In this document: positions 29,669-38,446 of the stretch, piece after piece
Position numbering within the stretch: position 1 is the first letter of the stretch
How the letters are laid out: each line of letters starts with the position of its first letter
Source of the DNA: Iodobacter fluviatilis
Lineage (GTDB): Bacteria; Pseudomonadota; Gammaproteobacteria; Burkholderiales; Chitinibacteraceae
Reading direction: 5' to 3'
Assembly: GCF_004194535.1 (NCBI RefSeq)
Contig: NZ_CP025781.1
Span: 2,232,001-2,296,000, forward strand
Length of the DNA: 64,000 nt
Program-made: the position numbers and the translations under genes
Notes under the pieces: generated by a model
Told to the model about the DNA's origin: nothing
Seen by the model: only the letters and a program-made list of their open reading frames with translations
Databases searched by the model: none

Positions 29669-31435
29669 TCAGCACAGATTGCCGTAATCACGGTTATTTT
29701 CAAACGGCACCAATTGCATGTCTTGCATATGCGGCGGTAAATCCATTTGGCTCAAGCCTTTCCCATTTTGAATCATCGGGAAGACATTTACTTCTCTGTC
29801 GGTAATAAAGTCCATAAACACGAGGCGATCTTTTAGCTTGTCGCTAAATGCTTCGCGTAGTGCCGGCTCTACATCAGACGGTTTTTCGATTTTCATACCA
29901 ACGTGGCCATAGGCTTCGGCTAGTTTTACAAAATCAGGCAGCGCATCCATATAGGACTCGGAATAGCGATTGCCGTAAAAGAACTGCTGCCACTGACGAA
30001 CCATGCCCAGATAGCGGTTGTTCAGATTAATAATCTTGGTCGGAATATGGTATTGCTTACAGGTTGAAAGCTCTTGGATATTCATTTGGATCGAGCCTTC
30101 GCCAGTAATACAAGCGACGATGGCATCCGGGTTTGCCAGTTGAGCGCCCATAGCCGCAGGCAGACCAAAGCCCATAGTGCCCAGCCCACCCGAGTTAATC
30201 CACTGACGTGGGCGTTTAAACGGATAGTATTGCGCGGCAAACATCTGGTGCTGGCCCACGTCGGAAGTAATGATGGCATCGCCACCGGTCACTTCCCACA
30301 GCTTTTGCACCACAAATTGCGGCTTGATGACGAGGTCAGATTGCTCATACCAAAGGCTGTTTGGTTTGCGCCATGCTTCGATCTGTTTCCACCAGTCTGC
30401 CAAAGCCTCGGCCTGTGGCTTGATGCCGGTTTCTTTCAGGATGGCGATCAGGTCAATCAGCACATGTTTTACATCGCCAACGATAGGCACATCGACTTTT
30501 ACGCGCTTGGCAATCGACGATGGGTCGATATCGATATGCACAATCTTTTTAGTTTGCGAAAGGAAGTGCTCTGGCGATGAAATAACCCGGTCGTCAAAGC
30601 GCGCACCAATCGCAATAATCACATCACTGTACTGCATCGCCATATTGGCTTCGTACGTGCCGTGCATTCCCAGCATGCCAAGGAAATGCGGGTCTGTACC
30701 ATCAAGCGCACCTAGGCCCATCAGGGTGTTGGTGCAGGGCAGGTTGAGCATTTTTGCCAGCTCGGTGACTTCTGCACTTGCATTGCTTAAGATGGCGCCG
30801 CCGCCTACATACAGAAACGGGCGCTTGGCTTCACCAAGTAACTGCGCCGCTTTCTTAATCTGGCCAGGATGGCCCTTGGTTGGCGGGGTATAGCTGCGAA
30901 TTGAAACCGATGCTGGATAAATAAACTTTGTTGTTTGAGCCGCAATATCTTTAGGCACATCGATTACAACGGGGCCTGGCCTACCCGTGGTGGCGAGGTG
31001 AAAGGCTTTTTTAATGGTGGGAGCCAGATCACGAATGTCTTTTACCAAGAAGTTGTGTTTTACGATTGGGCGTGAGCAGCCAACCATATCTACTTCTTGA
31101 AAAGCATCTAGACCAATCGCATCAGTTGCAACTTGGCCGGAAAACACCACCATAGGAATCGAATCCATATAGGCGGTGGCAATCCCAGTAATCGCATTGG
31201 TGGCGCCAGGGCCGGATGTAACCAGCGCTACGCCCACCTTTTTGCTAGAGCGGGAGTAAGCATCGGCAGCATGCACGGCAGCTTGTTCATGGCGAACCAG
31301 CACATGCTTAAAATAATCTTGTTTGAAGATTGCATCGTAAATAGATAAAACTGCGCCGCCAGGGTAGCCGAAAATAAATTCAACCCCTTCTTCCTGCAAG
31401 CAGCGCGTAATGATTTCTGCGCCCGAAATTTCCAT
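29669..31435 (-). CDS. ilvI: Acetolactate synthase large (catalytic) subunit
   Basis: 588 aa ThDP-dependent enzyme. FGYPGGAVLSIYD opens it, with the catalytic Glu in VRHEQAAVHAADAY. The FAD/middle domain has GTYEANMAMQYSDVIIAIG, and ThDP binding is at GEGSIQMNIQELSTCKQY...NNRYLGMVRQWQ (GDG-N type, here GEGS). It makes acetolactate from pyruvate. First gene of the ilv operon; a 478-bp upstream gap carries its control region. Confidence 0.96.
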   Translation of the reverse strand: MEISGAEIITRCLQEEGVEFIFGYPGGAVLSIYDAIFKQDYFKHVLVRHEQAAVHAADAYSRSSKKVGVALVTSGPGATNAITGIATAYMDSIPMVVFSGQVATDAIGLDAFQEVDMVGCSRPIVKHNFLVKDIRDLAPTIKKAFHLATTGRPGPVVIDVPKDIAAQTTKFIYPASVSIRSYTPPTKGHPGQIKKAAQLLGEAKRPFLYVGGGAILSNASAEVTELAKMLNLPCTNTLMGLGALDGTDPHFLGMLGMHGTYEANMAMQYSDVIIAIGARFDDRVISSPEHFLSQTKKIVHIDIDPSSIAKRVKVDVPIVGDVKHVLIDLIAILKETGIKPQAEALADWWKQIEAWRKPNSLWYEQSDLVIKPQFVVQKLWEVTGGDAIITSDVGQHQMFAAQYYPFKRPRQWINSGGLGTMGFGLPAAMGAQLANPDAIVACITGEGSIQMNIQELSTCKQYHIPTKIINLNNRYLGMVRQWQQFFYGNRYSESYMDALPDFVKLAEAYGHVGMKIEKPSDVEPALREAFSDKLKDRLVFMDFITDREVNVFPMIQNGKGLSQMDLPPHMQDMQLVPFENNRDYGNLC

Positions 31436-31913
31436 GGGTATTCCCTAGGTCAGAACGATAGATAAACAGCTGGGGCCAAATTGGCTTCGCCCAACTGTTT
31501 GCAAATGATTTACCGAGTCTTCCACCGTTTCAAACAGGTTTGTGACCTGTATTTGACGACCAGTGTGTGTTCGCTGGCGGTGACCTTTCGGCGCAGGCTA
31601 ACTATGTAAGTGCCGCCTGCATTGTTGGCTGGATATTGCACTAGAAAGTTACCGCACTGCGGTATAAATGGCAAGTTCTTCTGGTTATTAACTTATTGAC
31701 TTTGTTAGTATCGCAGTCTTGCGTTTCTGTGCTTTTATCTCTGCGACTAAGTCGCATTTTATTTTTTATTCTTACTGTAAGGTTATTTTTGTATTTTATT
31801 TATAGTACAAAAGTTAAATGATATTTTTACGTAAGTATTCTGATGTTTAAAATACATATTTAGTGGCTGGGGCTTAGCTGCGTTTGGCTGACATTCATTA
31901 ACAAGGATAGTGT
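31436..31913. promoter_or_regulatory. Divergent control region between ilvI and the RDD gene
   Basis: No gene is visible. On the minus strand, TTGCCA and TAACTT with a 17-bp spacer (about 31644-31672) form a possible promoter for ilvI. They flank a perfect short palindrome ACCGCA-GT-GCGGT that could be an operator. About 200 bp of leader follow, containing GC-rich partial dyads near 31470-31495, but I found no convincing leader peptide. The right half (31700-31900) is A/T-rich and should hold the RDD promoter. Confidence 0.4.
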
Positions 31914-32444
31914 GTGAAGATAAAGACTGGGCCAGCAGGCTGGTGGCGACGGATGTTTGCTTTTTTGTACGAATTGCTGCTGCTGATTGCCGTAGTACTA
32001 CTTGCTGAAGGCTTGTTTCAGGGCGTGTTTCAGCTCATCACTAAGCTACCAGTTACCGCAATGAGCGATGATTTAATCGTGCGTGCGCTTAATTTTGTGT
32101 GGATTATGGGTGTTGCGTTTGCCTACTTTGCGTGGTGTTGGCGTGGAGGGCAAACGCTAGCAATGCGTACTTGGCGAATTTGCTTGGTAAAGGCGGATGG
32201 TCAGCCCTTGGGCTGGCGTGAAGTAGCGTTGCGCTTTGCCGTGGGTGGCGTGTGTATGCTGCCTTGTGCGCCATTTTGGGTTTTGGCTAGACATCATGCC
32301 GATTTACGGATTGTGGCATGGCTGTTGACGGCTTTATTTTTTCTGCCCTTTCTTTGGGCCTTATTCGATCGTGAACGCCGATTCTTGCACGATAGATTGG
32401 CAGGTACACAGCTATTAATTGCCCCTCCTCGATCAGATGTTTAG
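31914..32444 (+). CDS. RDD family membrane protein
   Basis: 176 aa with about four membrane helices. The RDD hallmark residues are present: an Arg in GWWRRMFAFLYELLL near the start, and the Asp in FDRERRFLHDRLAGTQLL near the end. It starts with GTG at 31914 after AAGGATAGT. Some family members are linked to ion exchange, but the function here is unknown. Divergent from the ilv operon. Confidence 0.8.
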   Translation: MKIKTGPAGWWRRMFAFLYELLLLIAVVLLAEGLFQGVFQLITKLPVTAMSDDLIVRALNFVWIMGVAFAYFAWCWRGGQTLAMRTWRICLVKADGQPLGWREVALRFAVGGVCMLPCAPFWVLARHHADLRIVAWLLTALFFLPFLWALFDRERRFLHDRLAGTQLLIAPPRSDV

Positions 32445-32514
32445 TGCTAAATGCCAACTAGTTTTGTAGTGTGGGCAAAAGCGCTTGTCCACACAGCGAT
32501 ATCGTCCTTGCCGC

Positions 32515-32682
32515 CTAGCAACCTGTCGGACTTAGCATCAGTTAGCTGCAAAATCACCTGATCGGCCTATATTTCACCAGATTTTTGACCAATAACTCGT
32601 TATTGGCGCTGCAAATCCGGCAAAATCTGGTCTCGACCATGCGATTTTTCGCTTCGATCGTCTAAGCCCGACAGGCTGCTAG
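32515..32682. repeat. MITE family 2, full 168-bp copy
   Basis: Termini CTAGCAACCTGTCGGACTTA and the inverted GACAGGCTGCTAG define the element. Its right half is nearly identical to 20187-20267, and both ends match the copy at 39804-39972. It lies between the RDD gene and lnt, just past the 3' end of lnt. Confidence 0.82.
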
Positions 32683-32695
32683 ACACTTGCTCATC

Positions 32696-34186
32696 CTAGA
32701 TTGATTGCTCAACGCGTCTTTTCCACCCGCCCAGTCCAAGCACTAAAGCACACAAAGCCAGCAGCAATGGCGTATCGCCGAACCAAGCGTAGGGGGGCAT
32801 GCCACTGCGGTTTTGAGCGGTGCCTTCCAAAATGCCTGCGACTCGTTCTGGTAATAGCGCTTTAAAGCGGCCTTTTTCATCAATGATGGCTGTTACGCCG
32901 GTATTGGTTGAGCGCAGCATATAGCGGCCGGTTTCTAAGGCGCGGGTTTGGCTCATTTGCGTGTGCTGTGCTGCTGCCCAAGAACCATCAAACCATGCCA
33001 GATTAGATAGATTGACCAGCATGGTGGCCTCGGGCAAAGCATTAATAATTTCTCGGCCAAACACATCTTCGTAGCAAATATTGGCGGCAATCTGGCCGGA
33101 GGCCAGAGCAAACGGCGCTTGTTTTACTGCGCCTCGGCTAAAGCCGGACAGCGGCATATCCATAAAGCTGTAAATCCAATTAAACAGCCACGGCAGTGGA
33201 ATAAACTCGCCAAAAGGGACTAGATGCTGCTTTTTGTACAGAGGAAGCTTAGGGTCAGACATGACAGTGACGGCGTTGTAATACTCCGCTTCATGCTTGC
33301 CTAAAATAGGAATGCCGAGGATTAAATCTGCTTTGCGTGGGGCAACGGCATCGCGCAGCATTTGTGGATACCAGTCGGGTACATCGCTGATAAATGAGGG
33401 GATGGCTGTTTCGGGCAAAACTACTAACTGGCCACGCGCCTTGTTAGTTAGATCTAGATAGGTTTTTAGGCTGTCTAGATAAAAGGCATTGTCCCATTTA
33501 ATATTTTGCGGAATATTACCCTGCACCAAGCTGACTCTAACTGGCGCGCCTACCTTTGTTGTCCATTCCAGCTGGTTCAATCCCCAGCCTGCAATCCAAA
33601 TTCCGGCCACAATGGCCCAGCCCTTCAGCCACTTAGGTTTGTTGACAATCAGCGCAATACTTAGGCAAAGCAGCCAGCCGATCAGATACACGCCGCCAAT
33701 AGGCGCGTAGCCCGCAAGTAGCGTCATTGGGCTTTGCGAGTAGCCTACGCTGGCCCAAGGAAAGCCTGTAAAAAGCCAGCCACGCAGCCATTCCGTCAGA
33801 ATAAATACCGTGGGCAGGAGTAAAACGCGCAGAGCTTCGGGGCAGGGCAGCCTGAGCGTTAGCCAGCCAGCCAATGCGGGAAACAGCGCCATATAGGCGG
33901 CCAGTACCAAAATCCCGCCTGCTGCCATCGGTGCAGGCATGCCGCCAAAGGTATTTAGGCTGATAAAAATCCAGTGGATATTGGCTAGAAAAAATCCCAG
34001 CCCAAAACTAAAACCACGCCATGCAGCGGCCTTGGGGGAGAGGGATTTTTGTATGGAAAAAGTCAGCGCGGCTAATGACAGCCACATGATGGGGAACAAA
34101 TACAGCGGGGCAAAAGAAAAAACACTGATCGCGCCAAACAGGGCCAGCAGGAGGTGGGGCAGGAGGGGTTTAAGTTTTGAAATCAT
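32696..34186 (-). CDS. lnt: Apolipoprotein N-acyltransferase
   Basis: 496 aa. Six or so N-terminal membrane helices precede a nitrilase-fold periplasmic domain. The catalytic triad appears as Glu in LPETAIPSF, Lys in KKQHLVPFGEF and Cys in ANICYEDVFG. It adds the third acyl chain to lipoproteins at the inner membrane. Downstream of corC on the same strand, as in the usual ybeY-corC-lnt order. Confidence 0.95.
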   Translation of the reverse strand: MISKLKPLLPHLLLALFGAISVFSFAPLYLFPIMWLSLAALTFSIQKSLSPKAAAWRGFSFGLGFFLANIHWIFISLNTFGGMPAPMAAGGILVLAAYMALFPALAGWLTLRLPCPEALRVLLLPTVFILTEWLRGWLFTGFPWASVGYSQSPMTLLAGYAPIGGVYLIGWLLCLSIALIVNKPKWLKGWAIVAGIWIAGWGLNQLEWTTKVGAPVRVSLVQGNIPQNIKWDNAFYLDSLKTYLDLTNKARGQLVVLPETAIPSFISDVPDWYPQMLRDAVAPRKADLILGIPILGKHEAEYYNAVTVMSDPKLPLYKKQHLVPFGEFIPLPWLFNWIYSFMDMPLSGFSRGAVKQAPFALASGQIAANICYEDVFGREIINALPEATMLVNLSNLAWFDGSWAAAQHTQMSQTRALETGRYMLRSTNTGVTAIIDEKGRFKALLPERVAGILEGTAQNRSGMPPYAWFGDTPLLLALCALVLGLGGWKRRVEQSI

Positions 34187-34335
34187 GCAACACGGCCTGT
34201 GACCGTTCCTGTTTGGGGGTGGTATTTCAAAGAGTAAAACATAGAACCATAAGGCGAGTGCAAGCGCTATTTTACTTATGGCGATGCGGTATCTTGGTGG
34301 GTTTTAGCCCAATGTTATCAACGTAGGATCGATAT

Positions 34336-34400
34336 CGTAGGAGCTGCTTCAGCCGCGAATGTTTTTATACACAGCTTTCGCGGTTAAAGCCGCTCCTACG
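34336..34400. repeat. GTAGGAGC palindromic repeat
   Basis: CGTAGGAGCTGCTTCAGCCG on the left and its imperfect inverse ending AAAGCCGCTCCTACG on the right. It resembles REP sequences of Pseudomonas and related bacteria (GTAGGAGCGGCTT-type). One copy in this window. Confidence 0.7.
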
Positions 34401-34455
34401 AAAAACATGATGGATGGGGGCGAAATAACTTCTCGCTGGACGGATCAAACCAAAC

Positions 34456-34529
34456 CGTTATCCCCGAGCGCTTTTATCGGGGATCCAGCAGCGCAACAGG
34501 ATTCCCGCCAAAGACACGCGGGAATGACG
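34456..34529. repeat. CGTCAT...ATGACG palindromic repeat, copy 2
   Basis: 74 bp, with CCCCGAG/ATCGGGG and ATTCCCG/CGGGAAT dyads, and ends CGTTAT and ATGACG. Same length and layout as the copy at 18919-18992. Confidence 0.78.
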
Positions 34530-34613
34530 ATGTTTCGTAGCGGGAAGTTAATATGAGCCAAATCCTATGTTCTTGCTTGAGTTGATAGGATTAGGTTCCA
34601 CCCACCCTCAGTT

Positions 34614-35480
34614 TTACTCTTCAGCAGGCACATCTGCTAATTTCTCTATCAACACAGAATATATTCGGCGGCTGTCTGCGCGGAGGATTTGGAAGCGGTA
34701 GCCATCAAAAGCCACGATCTCGCCGCGTTTTGGCAGGTGGCCAAAGTGCTGGGTGATTAAGCCTGCTACGGTATCAAATTCCTGATCAGAGAATTCAGAG
34801 CCAATTTCTTCGTTCAGATCGCTGATCTCGGTGAGGCCTTTAACTCGCCAGTTGCCGCGCCGGTCTGGAATGATATTGTCTTCGGCTTCGTCGTAATCGA
34901 ATTCGTCTTCGATATCGCCAACAATTTGCTCTATCACGTCTTCAATCGTGACTAAGCCTGCTACGCCACCGTATTCATCGACCACAATCGCCATATGGTT
35001 GCGGTTATTGCGAAAATCTTTGAGCAGCACATTCAGACGCTTGGCTTCTGGGATATACACCGCGGGGCGCAGCATATCGCGCACGTCAAATTCCTCATCG
35101 CTGGCGTAATAACGCAGCAAGTCTTTAGCCAGTAAGACGCCTAAGACTTTGTCTTTGCTGCCATCAATCACTGGAAAGCGCGAGTGAGCGGTTTCAATCA
35201 CGTAGGGAATAAATTTGGCGGGAGCATCATTGATATCGATGATATCCATTTGGCTGCGCGGCACCATGACATCGCGCACCTGCATATCGCCGACATTTAA
35301 CACGCCTTCGATCATGCCCAGTGCGTCGGCATCGAGCAGTTGGCGCTCAAATGCTGAGTGGAGAATTTCTACGAGCTGACCACGATCTTCTGGCTCTCGT
35401 AATAGGAAATGGGTCAAACGTTCAAGCCATGATGACTTAGGGGTGTTCGTTTTCGGTGATACCGAGGGGTAATCATCCAT
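34614..35480 (-). CDS. corC: CBS-domain transporter-associated protein, CorC/HlyC type
   Basis: About 288 aa from the ATG at 35480; an in-frame TTG at 35498 would add six residues. Two CBS domains (about 65-190, with VRDVMVPRSQMDIID and MAIVVDEYGGVAGLVTIEDVIEQIVG) are followed by a CorC_HlyC domain (RVKGLTEISDLNEEIG...FDTVAGLITQHFGHLP). Linked to Mg/Co efflux in enterobacteria; the exact role here is not known. Confidence 0.92.
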   Translation of the reverse strand: MDDYPSVSPKTNTPKSSWLERLTHFLLREPEDRGQLVEILHSAFERQLLDADALGMIEGVLNVGDMQVRDVMVPRSQMDIIDINDAPAKFIPYVIETAHSRFPVIDGSKDKVLGVLLAKDLLRYYASDEEFDVRDMLRPAVYIPEAKRLNVLLKDFRNNRNHMAIVVDEYGGVAGLVTIEDVIEQIVGDIEDEFDYDEAEDNIIPDRRGNWRVKGLTEISDLNEEIGSEFSDQEFDTVAGLITQHFGHLPKRGEIVAFDGYRFQILRADSRRIYSVLIEKLADVPAEE

Positions 35481-35623
35481 TATGGCGTAAAGATCCAATG
35501 ATAAAGAAGAGCGAATGATACCGGAAGATCGAGCTTTTTGGGTTACAGCGGTATTGGTGATAGTGGGGATGATGTAATTTTGGTGATTTGGCGCATCATT
35601 TCTCCGTACACATTGAGCAGGTG

Positions 35624-36099
35624 TTATTTTTCTGCCGCGTAAGGATCGCTAATCCCTAGCGTTGCCAGCAGCTTGGTTTCCAGTGCTTCCATCGCTTCTG
35701 CCTCGGCCTCTTCGATGTGATCATAGCCTTGCAAATGTAAAACGCCGTGGATGGTAAGGTGAGCGTAGTGATCAATCAGGCTGATGTTCTGCTCCAGCGC
35801 TTCTTTTTCTACCACCTGTGCACAGAACACAATATCGCCCATGAGTGGCAGGCTGGGGGGGGCGGCATGCCGTCATCGTCGTTAAAAGTAAACGTTAGCA
35901 CATTGGTGGCGTAGTCTTTGCCACGGTAATCACGGTTAAGTTGCTGACCTTCTGCCGTATCTACAATTCTGAGTGTGATTTCTGCTGTGGCGACATCAGG
36001 CTGTAGCGCAGCTTCCGCCCAAGCTTGAAATTGCGCCGTGCTAGGTAGGCCGGTGGAGGTGCTTTCTATTTGATGGCAGATTTCTAAACGCGGGCTCAT
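35624..36099 (-). pseudogene. ybeY: Endoribonuclease YbeY, frameshifted at a C-tract
   Basis: Two frames together form YbeY, the single-strand endoribonuclease needed for 16S rRNA 3' maturation. The first (ATG 36099) carries LRIVDTAEGQQLNRDYRGKD and ATNVLTF, up to NDDDGMPP. The second carries [11 protein letters not shown] and the zinc motif [11 protein letters not shown]. The break is in a run of eight G on the plus strand (35855-35862); nine (or six) would restore GMPP...SLPLMGDI. YbeY is close to essential in many bacteria, so a sequencing error is likely; slippage cannot be excluded. Lies between phoH and corC. Confidence 0.88.
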
Positions 36100-36119
36100 A
36101 GTAGTCTTTGTAAATACGT

Positions 36120-36197
36120 GTAGGGTGGGCATAGGTTTCATCGTGCCACGCGGCGAATCGTGCATGGGCGCTTGGGCAAAAAACTTGGCCACCCTAC
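36120..36197. repeat. GTAGGGTGGGC repeat pair
   Basis: GTAGGGTGGGCA at the left and TGGCCACCCTAC at the right flank about 54 bp between phoH and ybeY. Same family as 5491-5537. Confidence 0.65.
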
Positions 36198-36210
36198 AGA
36201 TTTTGGTTTT

Positions 36211-37227
36211 TTATTCTTTGCGCGATGCTGTATCACGCTCTCTTAGTTTTTTAGCATAGGCATTGACGATTTTTTGCACCAGCGGGTGGCGTACTACGTC
36301 TTCGCTAGTGAAGTAGTGCAGAGCAATGCCGTTGATCTCTTGCAGTACGTCTTGGGCATCAATTAATCCAGATTTTTGGTGCTTAGGTAAATCAATCTGG
36401 GTTGGGTCGCCCGTGATAACGGCTTTAGAGCCAAAGCCAATGCGGGTTAAAAACATCATCATTTGTTCTGGCGAGCTGTTTTGTGCTTCGTCCAAAATAA
36501 TAAAGCTGTTATTCAGTGTTCTGCCACGCATAAATGCCAATGGGGCGATTTCAATAATGCCTTTTTCAAACAGCTTGGTGACTTTATCAAAGCCCATTAG
36601 ATCGTAAAGTGCATCGTAAAGCGGGCGCAGATAGGGATCGATTTTTTGTACTAAATCGCCAGGTAAAAAGCCTAGCTTTTCCCCTGCTTCCACCGCTGGG
36701 CGAACCAGTACCAGCCGTTTTACTAAATCACGCTCCAGTGCATCTACGGCGCAGGCTACGGCCAGATAAGTTTTACCCGTACCCGCTGGGCCAATCCCAA
36801 AAGTAATATCGTGATCTTGAATAGCTTTAATATAGCGGGTTTGGCGTGGTGTTCTGCCTCGCAGGTCATGGCGCTTGGTGCGCAGTGGGGTGGTGTTATC
36901 TTCGATATATGCGGGCGGGGTGTTTTGTGTGTGTTCGATAATCGACAGCTGCAAATCATCCCGCTCTAGCGGCTCTTCAGCCATTGCATAAAAATGCTCT
37001 AACAGGCTGATGCCCTGCTGCAGGTTTTTGGCGCTGCCGCTAACCCGAAACTGCTCATTACGTCGCACGATGGTGATATCTAATGCGTTTTCGATTTGTT
37101 TTAGATTTTCGTCGAGTGAGCCGCAAAGGTTGCTTAAGCGGCGGTTATCGACAGGCGTGAAGTGGATAATTTGGCTATTCAAAAGCGGCTCACTGTAGAG
37201 AGGTGCTAGGGTCTGTTGACGTTTCAT
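36211..37227 (-). CDS. phoH: PhoH-like ATPase (YbeZ)
   Basis: 338 aa as read from ATG 37227. An N-terminal KH-like domain (about 15-90) precedes the P-loop ATPase: FGIGPAGTGKTYLAV (Walker A), VRPAVEAGEKLGFLPGD, IILDEAQNSSPEQM (Walker B) and TGDPTQIDLP. YbeZ works with YbeY in rRNA handling. The first eight residues (MKRQQTLA) are coded by the terminal repeat of the MITE at 37207-37475, so the original start was probably downstream, for example the TTG at Leu-Asn-Ser-Gln (near residue 16). Confidence 0.92.
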   Translation of the reverse strand: MKRQQTLAPLYSEPLLNSQIIHFTPVDNRRLSNLCGSLDENLKQIENALDITIVRRNEQFRVSGSAKNLQQGISLLEHFYAMAEEPLERDDLQLSIIEHTQNTPPAYIEDNTTPLRTKRHDLRGRTPRQTRYIKAIQDHDITFGIGPAGTGKTYLAVACAVDALERDLVKRLVLVRPAVEAGEKLGFLPGDLVQKIDPYLRPLYDALYDLMGFDKVTKLFEKGIIEIAPLAFMRGRTLNNSFIILDEAQNSSPEQMMMFLTRIGFGSKAVITGDPTQIDLPKHQKSGLIDAQDVLQEINGIALHYFTSEDVVRHPLVQKIVNAYAKKLRERDTASRKE

Positions 37228-37475
37228 TCACGGCTGCGTTTGGCCCATTTTTGGGGCTGAACAAGGAGAAAATTGCGACATGGTACGAGTACCATGAGCG
37301 ATTTTTAACGCCGTGCACCCCCAAAAATGGGCTAAACCCGAAGGGCTGAGCCGGAAAATGGTCATTCACTGCGTTATGCTCCTCGACAATAACTCGTTAT
37401 TGCCTTCGTCACATGCCTTGTGCCTAGCCGTTTTCCGGCTCAGCGCAATGGCGAATGAAACGTCAACAGACTCTA
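37207..37475. repeat. MITE family 1, full 269-bp copy
   Basis: Left terminus TAGGGTCTGTTGACGTTTC and right terminus GAAACGTCAACAGACTCTA are near-perfect inverts. The inner arms are also partly palindromic (GGCCCATTTTTGGGG against CCCAAAAATGGGC; AGCCGGAAAA against TTTTCCGGCT). No coding capacity. The left end reaches into phoH. TA at both ends would fit a TA or CTAG target duplication. Confidence 0.85.
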
Positions 37476-37502
37476 GGGTGGGCAGAAAAACCTGCTCACC
37501 CT
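37475..37502 (-). terminator. GTAGGGTGGGC-type hairpin after the UPF0149 gene
   Basis: AGGGTGGGCAG and CTGCTCACCCT form an 11-bp stem (one mismatch) around AAAAAC, eight bases past the UPF0149 stop. It abuts the MITE at 37207-37475 and probably ends the minus-strand transcript. Confidence 0.6.
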
Positions 37503-37509
37503 AAAGTTT

Positions 37510-38127
37510 TTAATGTTTGAGCTTTGGTACACCACGGCGGTCGATCCAGAAGTCGCGGATTTCTGGGATGATATCGACCAAGGATGCGGCCACTTCGTGT
37601 TCGAATTCGGCCATGTCTTGGCCATCTTTCTCTAGATCGGCACGGCCTTCGTCGTCGGCGCAAACCAGAATTGGATAAACCAGTTGGGCGTATTCGTCAT
37701 CGTCCATCATTTCTTGCCAGCCGTCTGGGTTCATGGATGTTGCAAGCGTAAAGCCATAGCACCATTGCTGCGAGATATCTTGGCCGCTTTCTTCATCGAC
37801 ATAAACAATAGGGCTAAAAACGTTTTCGGTATCGGCTAGCTCGTCCATCAGCTGGTTATACAGGCGCAGAATCAGACCTTCGATTTTTTCTTGTTCTACA
37901 TTTGATGTAAATTTAGGGCGCTCGCCGTTTTCGCCCCATACTTGGGAAAACCACTGGTCAGCAGGGATTTCTTCTGGGCCTACGAGTTGTGCAGTCAGGA
38001 AACCATGCAACATGGATAAGTCCATCGCCTGTTCCGGAGCCGCATCAGATTCTAAAAAATCGGCCAGCAGGTCGAGGTCGTCGTCGCTTAGAGCGGCAAA
38101 AAGTTCAGCATCTTTTGGCGATAGCAT
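37510..38127 (-). CDS. UPF0149 (YecA/YgfB) family protein
   Basis: 205 aa acidic protein. The N-terminus SPKDAELFAALSDDDLDLLADFLE and MDLSMLHGFLTAQLVGP are typical of the family, and WCYGFTLAT is the conserved middle block. It lacks the C-terminal SEC-C zinc motif seen in longer YecA proteins. The biochemical role is unknown. It sits inside what is normally a continuous miaB-phoH cluster, with MITE copies on both sides of the insert. Confidence 0.85.
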   Translation of the reverse strand: MLSPKDAELFAALSDDDLDLLADFLESDAAPEQAMDLSMLHGFLTAQLVGPEEIPADQWFSQVWGENGERPKFTSNVEQEKIEGLILRLYNQLMDELADTENVFSPIVYVDEESGQDISQQWCYGFTLATSMNPDGWQEMMDDDEYAQLVYPILVCADDEGRADLEKDGQDMAEFEHEVAASLVDIIPEIRDFWIDRRGVPKLKH

Positions 38128-38446
38128 GGTGTTTTCCTTGGATAATACGTATTAGGGCAATGTTGATAGGACTACATCCTAATACTTTTGGCGGGCGCGT
38201 TGATGACAATCGTCGCAGTAATTTAATATCTTATTAAGGCTTTTATGGGCTAACAAACTGATTCAGCCCAGTCATAGTGATGAAGGAAAAATAAATAAGC
38301 CAAGGCTTTATTAATTTAGAGGATTGGTATCAAAATACACTAAATTTTGACATCAATCCTCATGTAGGAGATCAAAAATATCATCCAGCAAGGCACTTTT
38401 TCATATTATTCTAAATGATAGGTGCGCTAAATGATAAGTAAATAGT
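38128..38446. other. A/T-rich gap with an 18-bp hairpin
   Basis: No gene is visible. The strongest structure is at 38319-38361: GAGGATTGGTATCAAAAT and ATTTTGACATCAATCCTC pair over 18 bp (two mismatched or G-T positions) around ACACTAA. It lies about 85 bp past the 3' end of the binding-protein gene and upstream of the UPF0149 start, so it may be a terminator or a control element. Confidence 0.5.

Larger units (their letters stand above)
34187..34613. other. Repeat-rich gap between lnt and corC
   Basis: 427 bp with no gene. It holds a GTAGGAGC palindrome (34336-34400) and a CGTTAT...ATGACG repeat (34456-34529). corC and lnt are normally adjacent, so this gap appears expanded by repeats. Confidence 0.6.

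Noticed and set aside
30270-30893. 207-codon plus-strand open frame
   Set aside because: Antisense to ilvI, whose protein is unmistakable.
29669-31435. GEGS in place of the usual GDGS in the acetolactate synthase ThDP site as a defect
   Set aside because: A Glu is tolerated in many ThDP enzymes of this family, and the rest of the protein is intact, so I do not treat it as damage.
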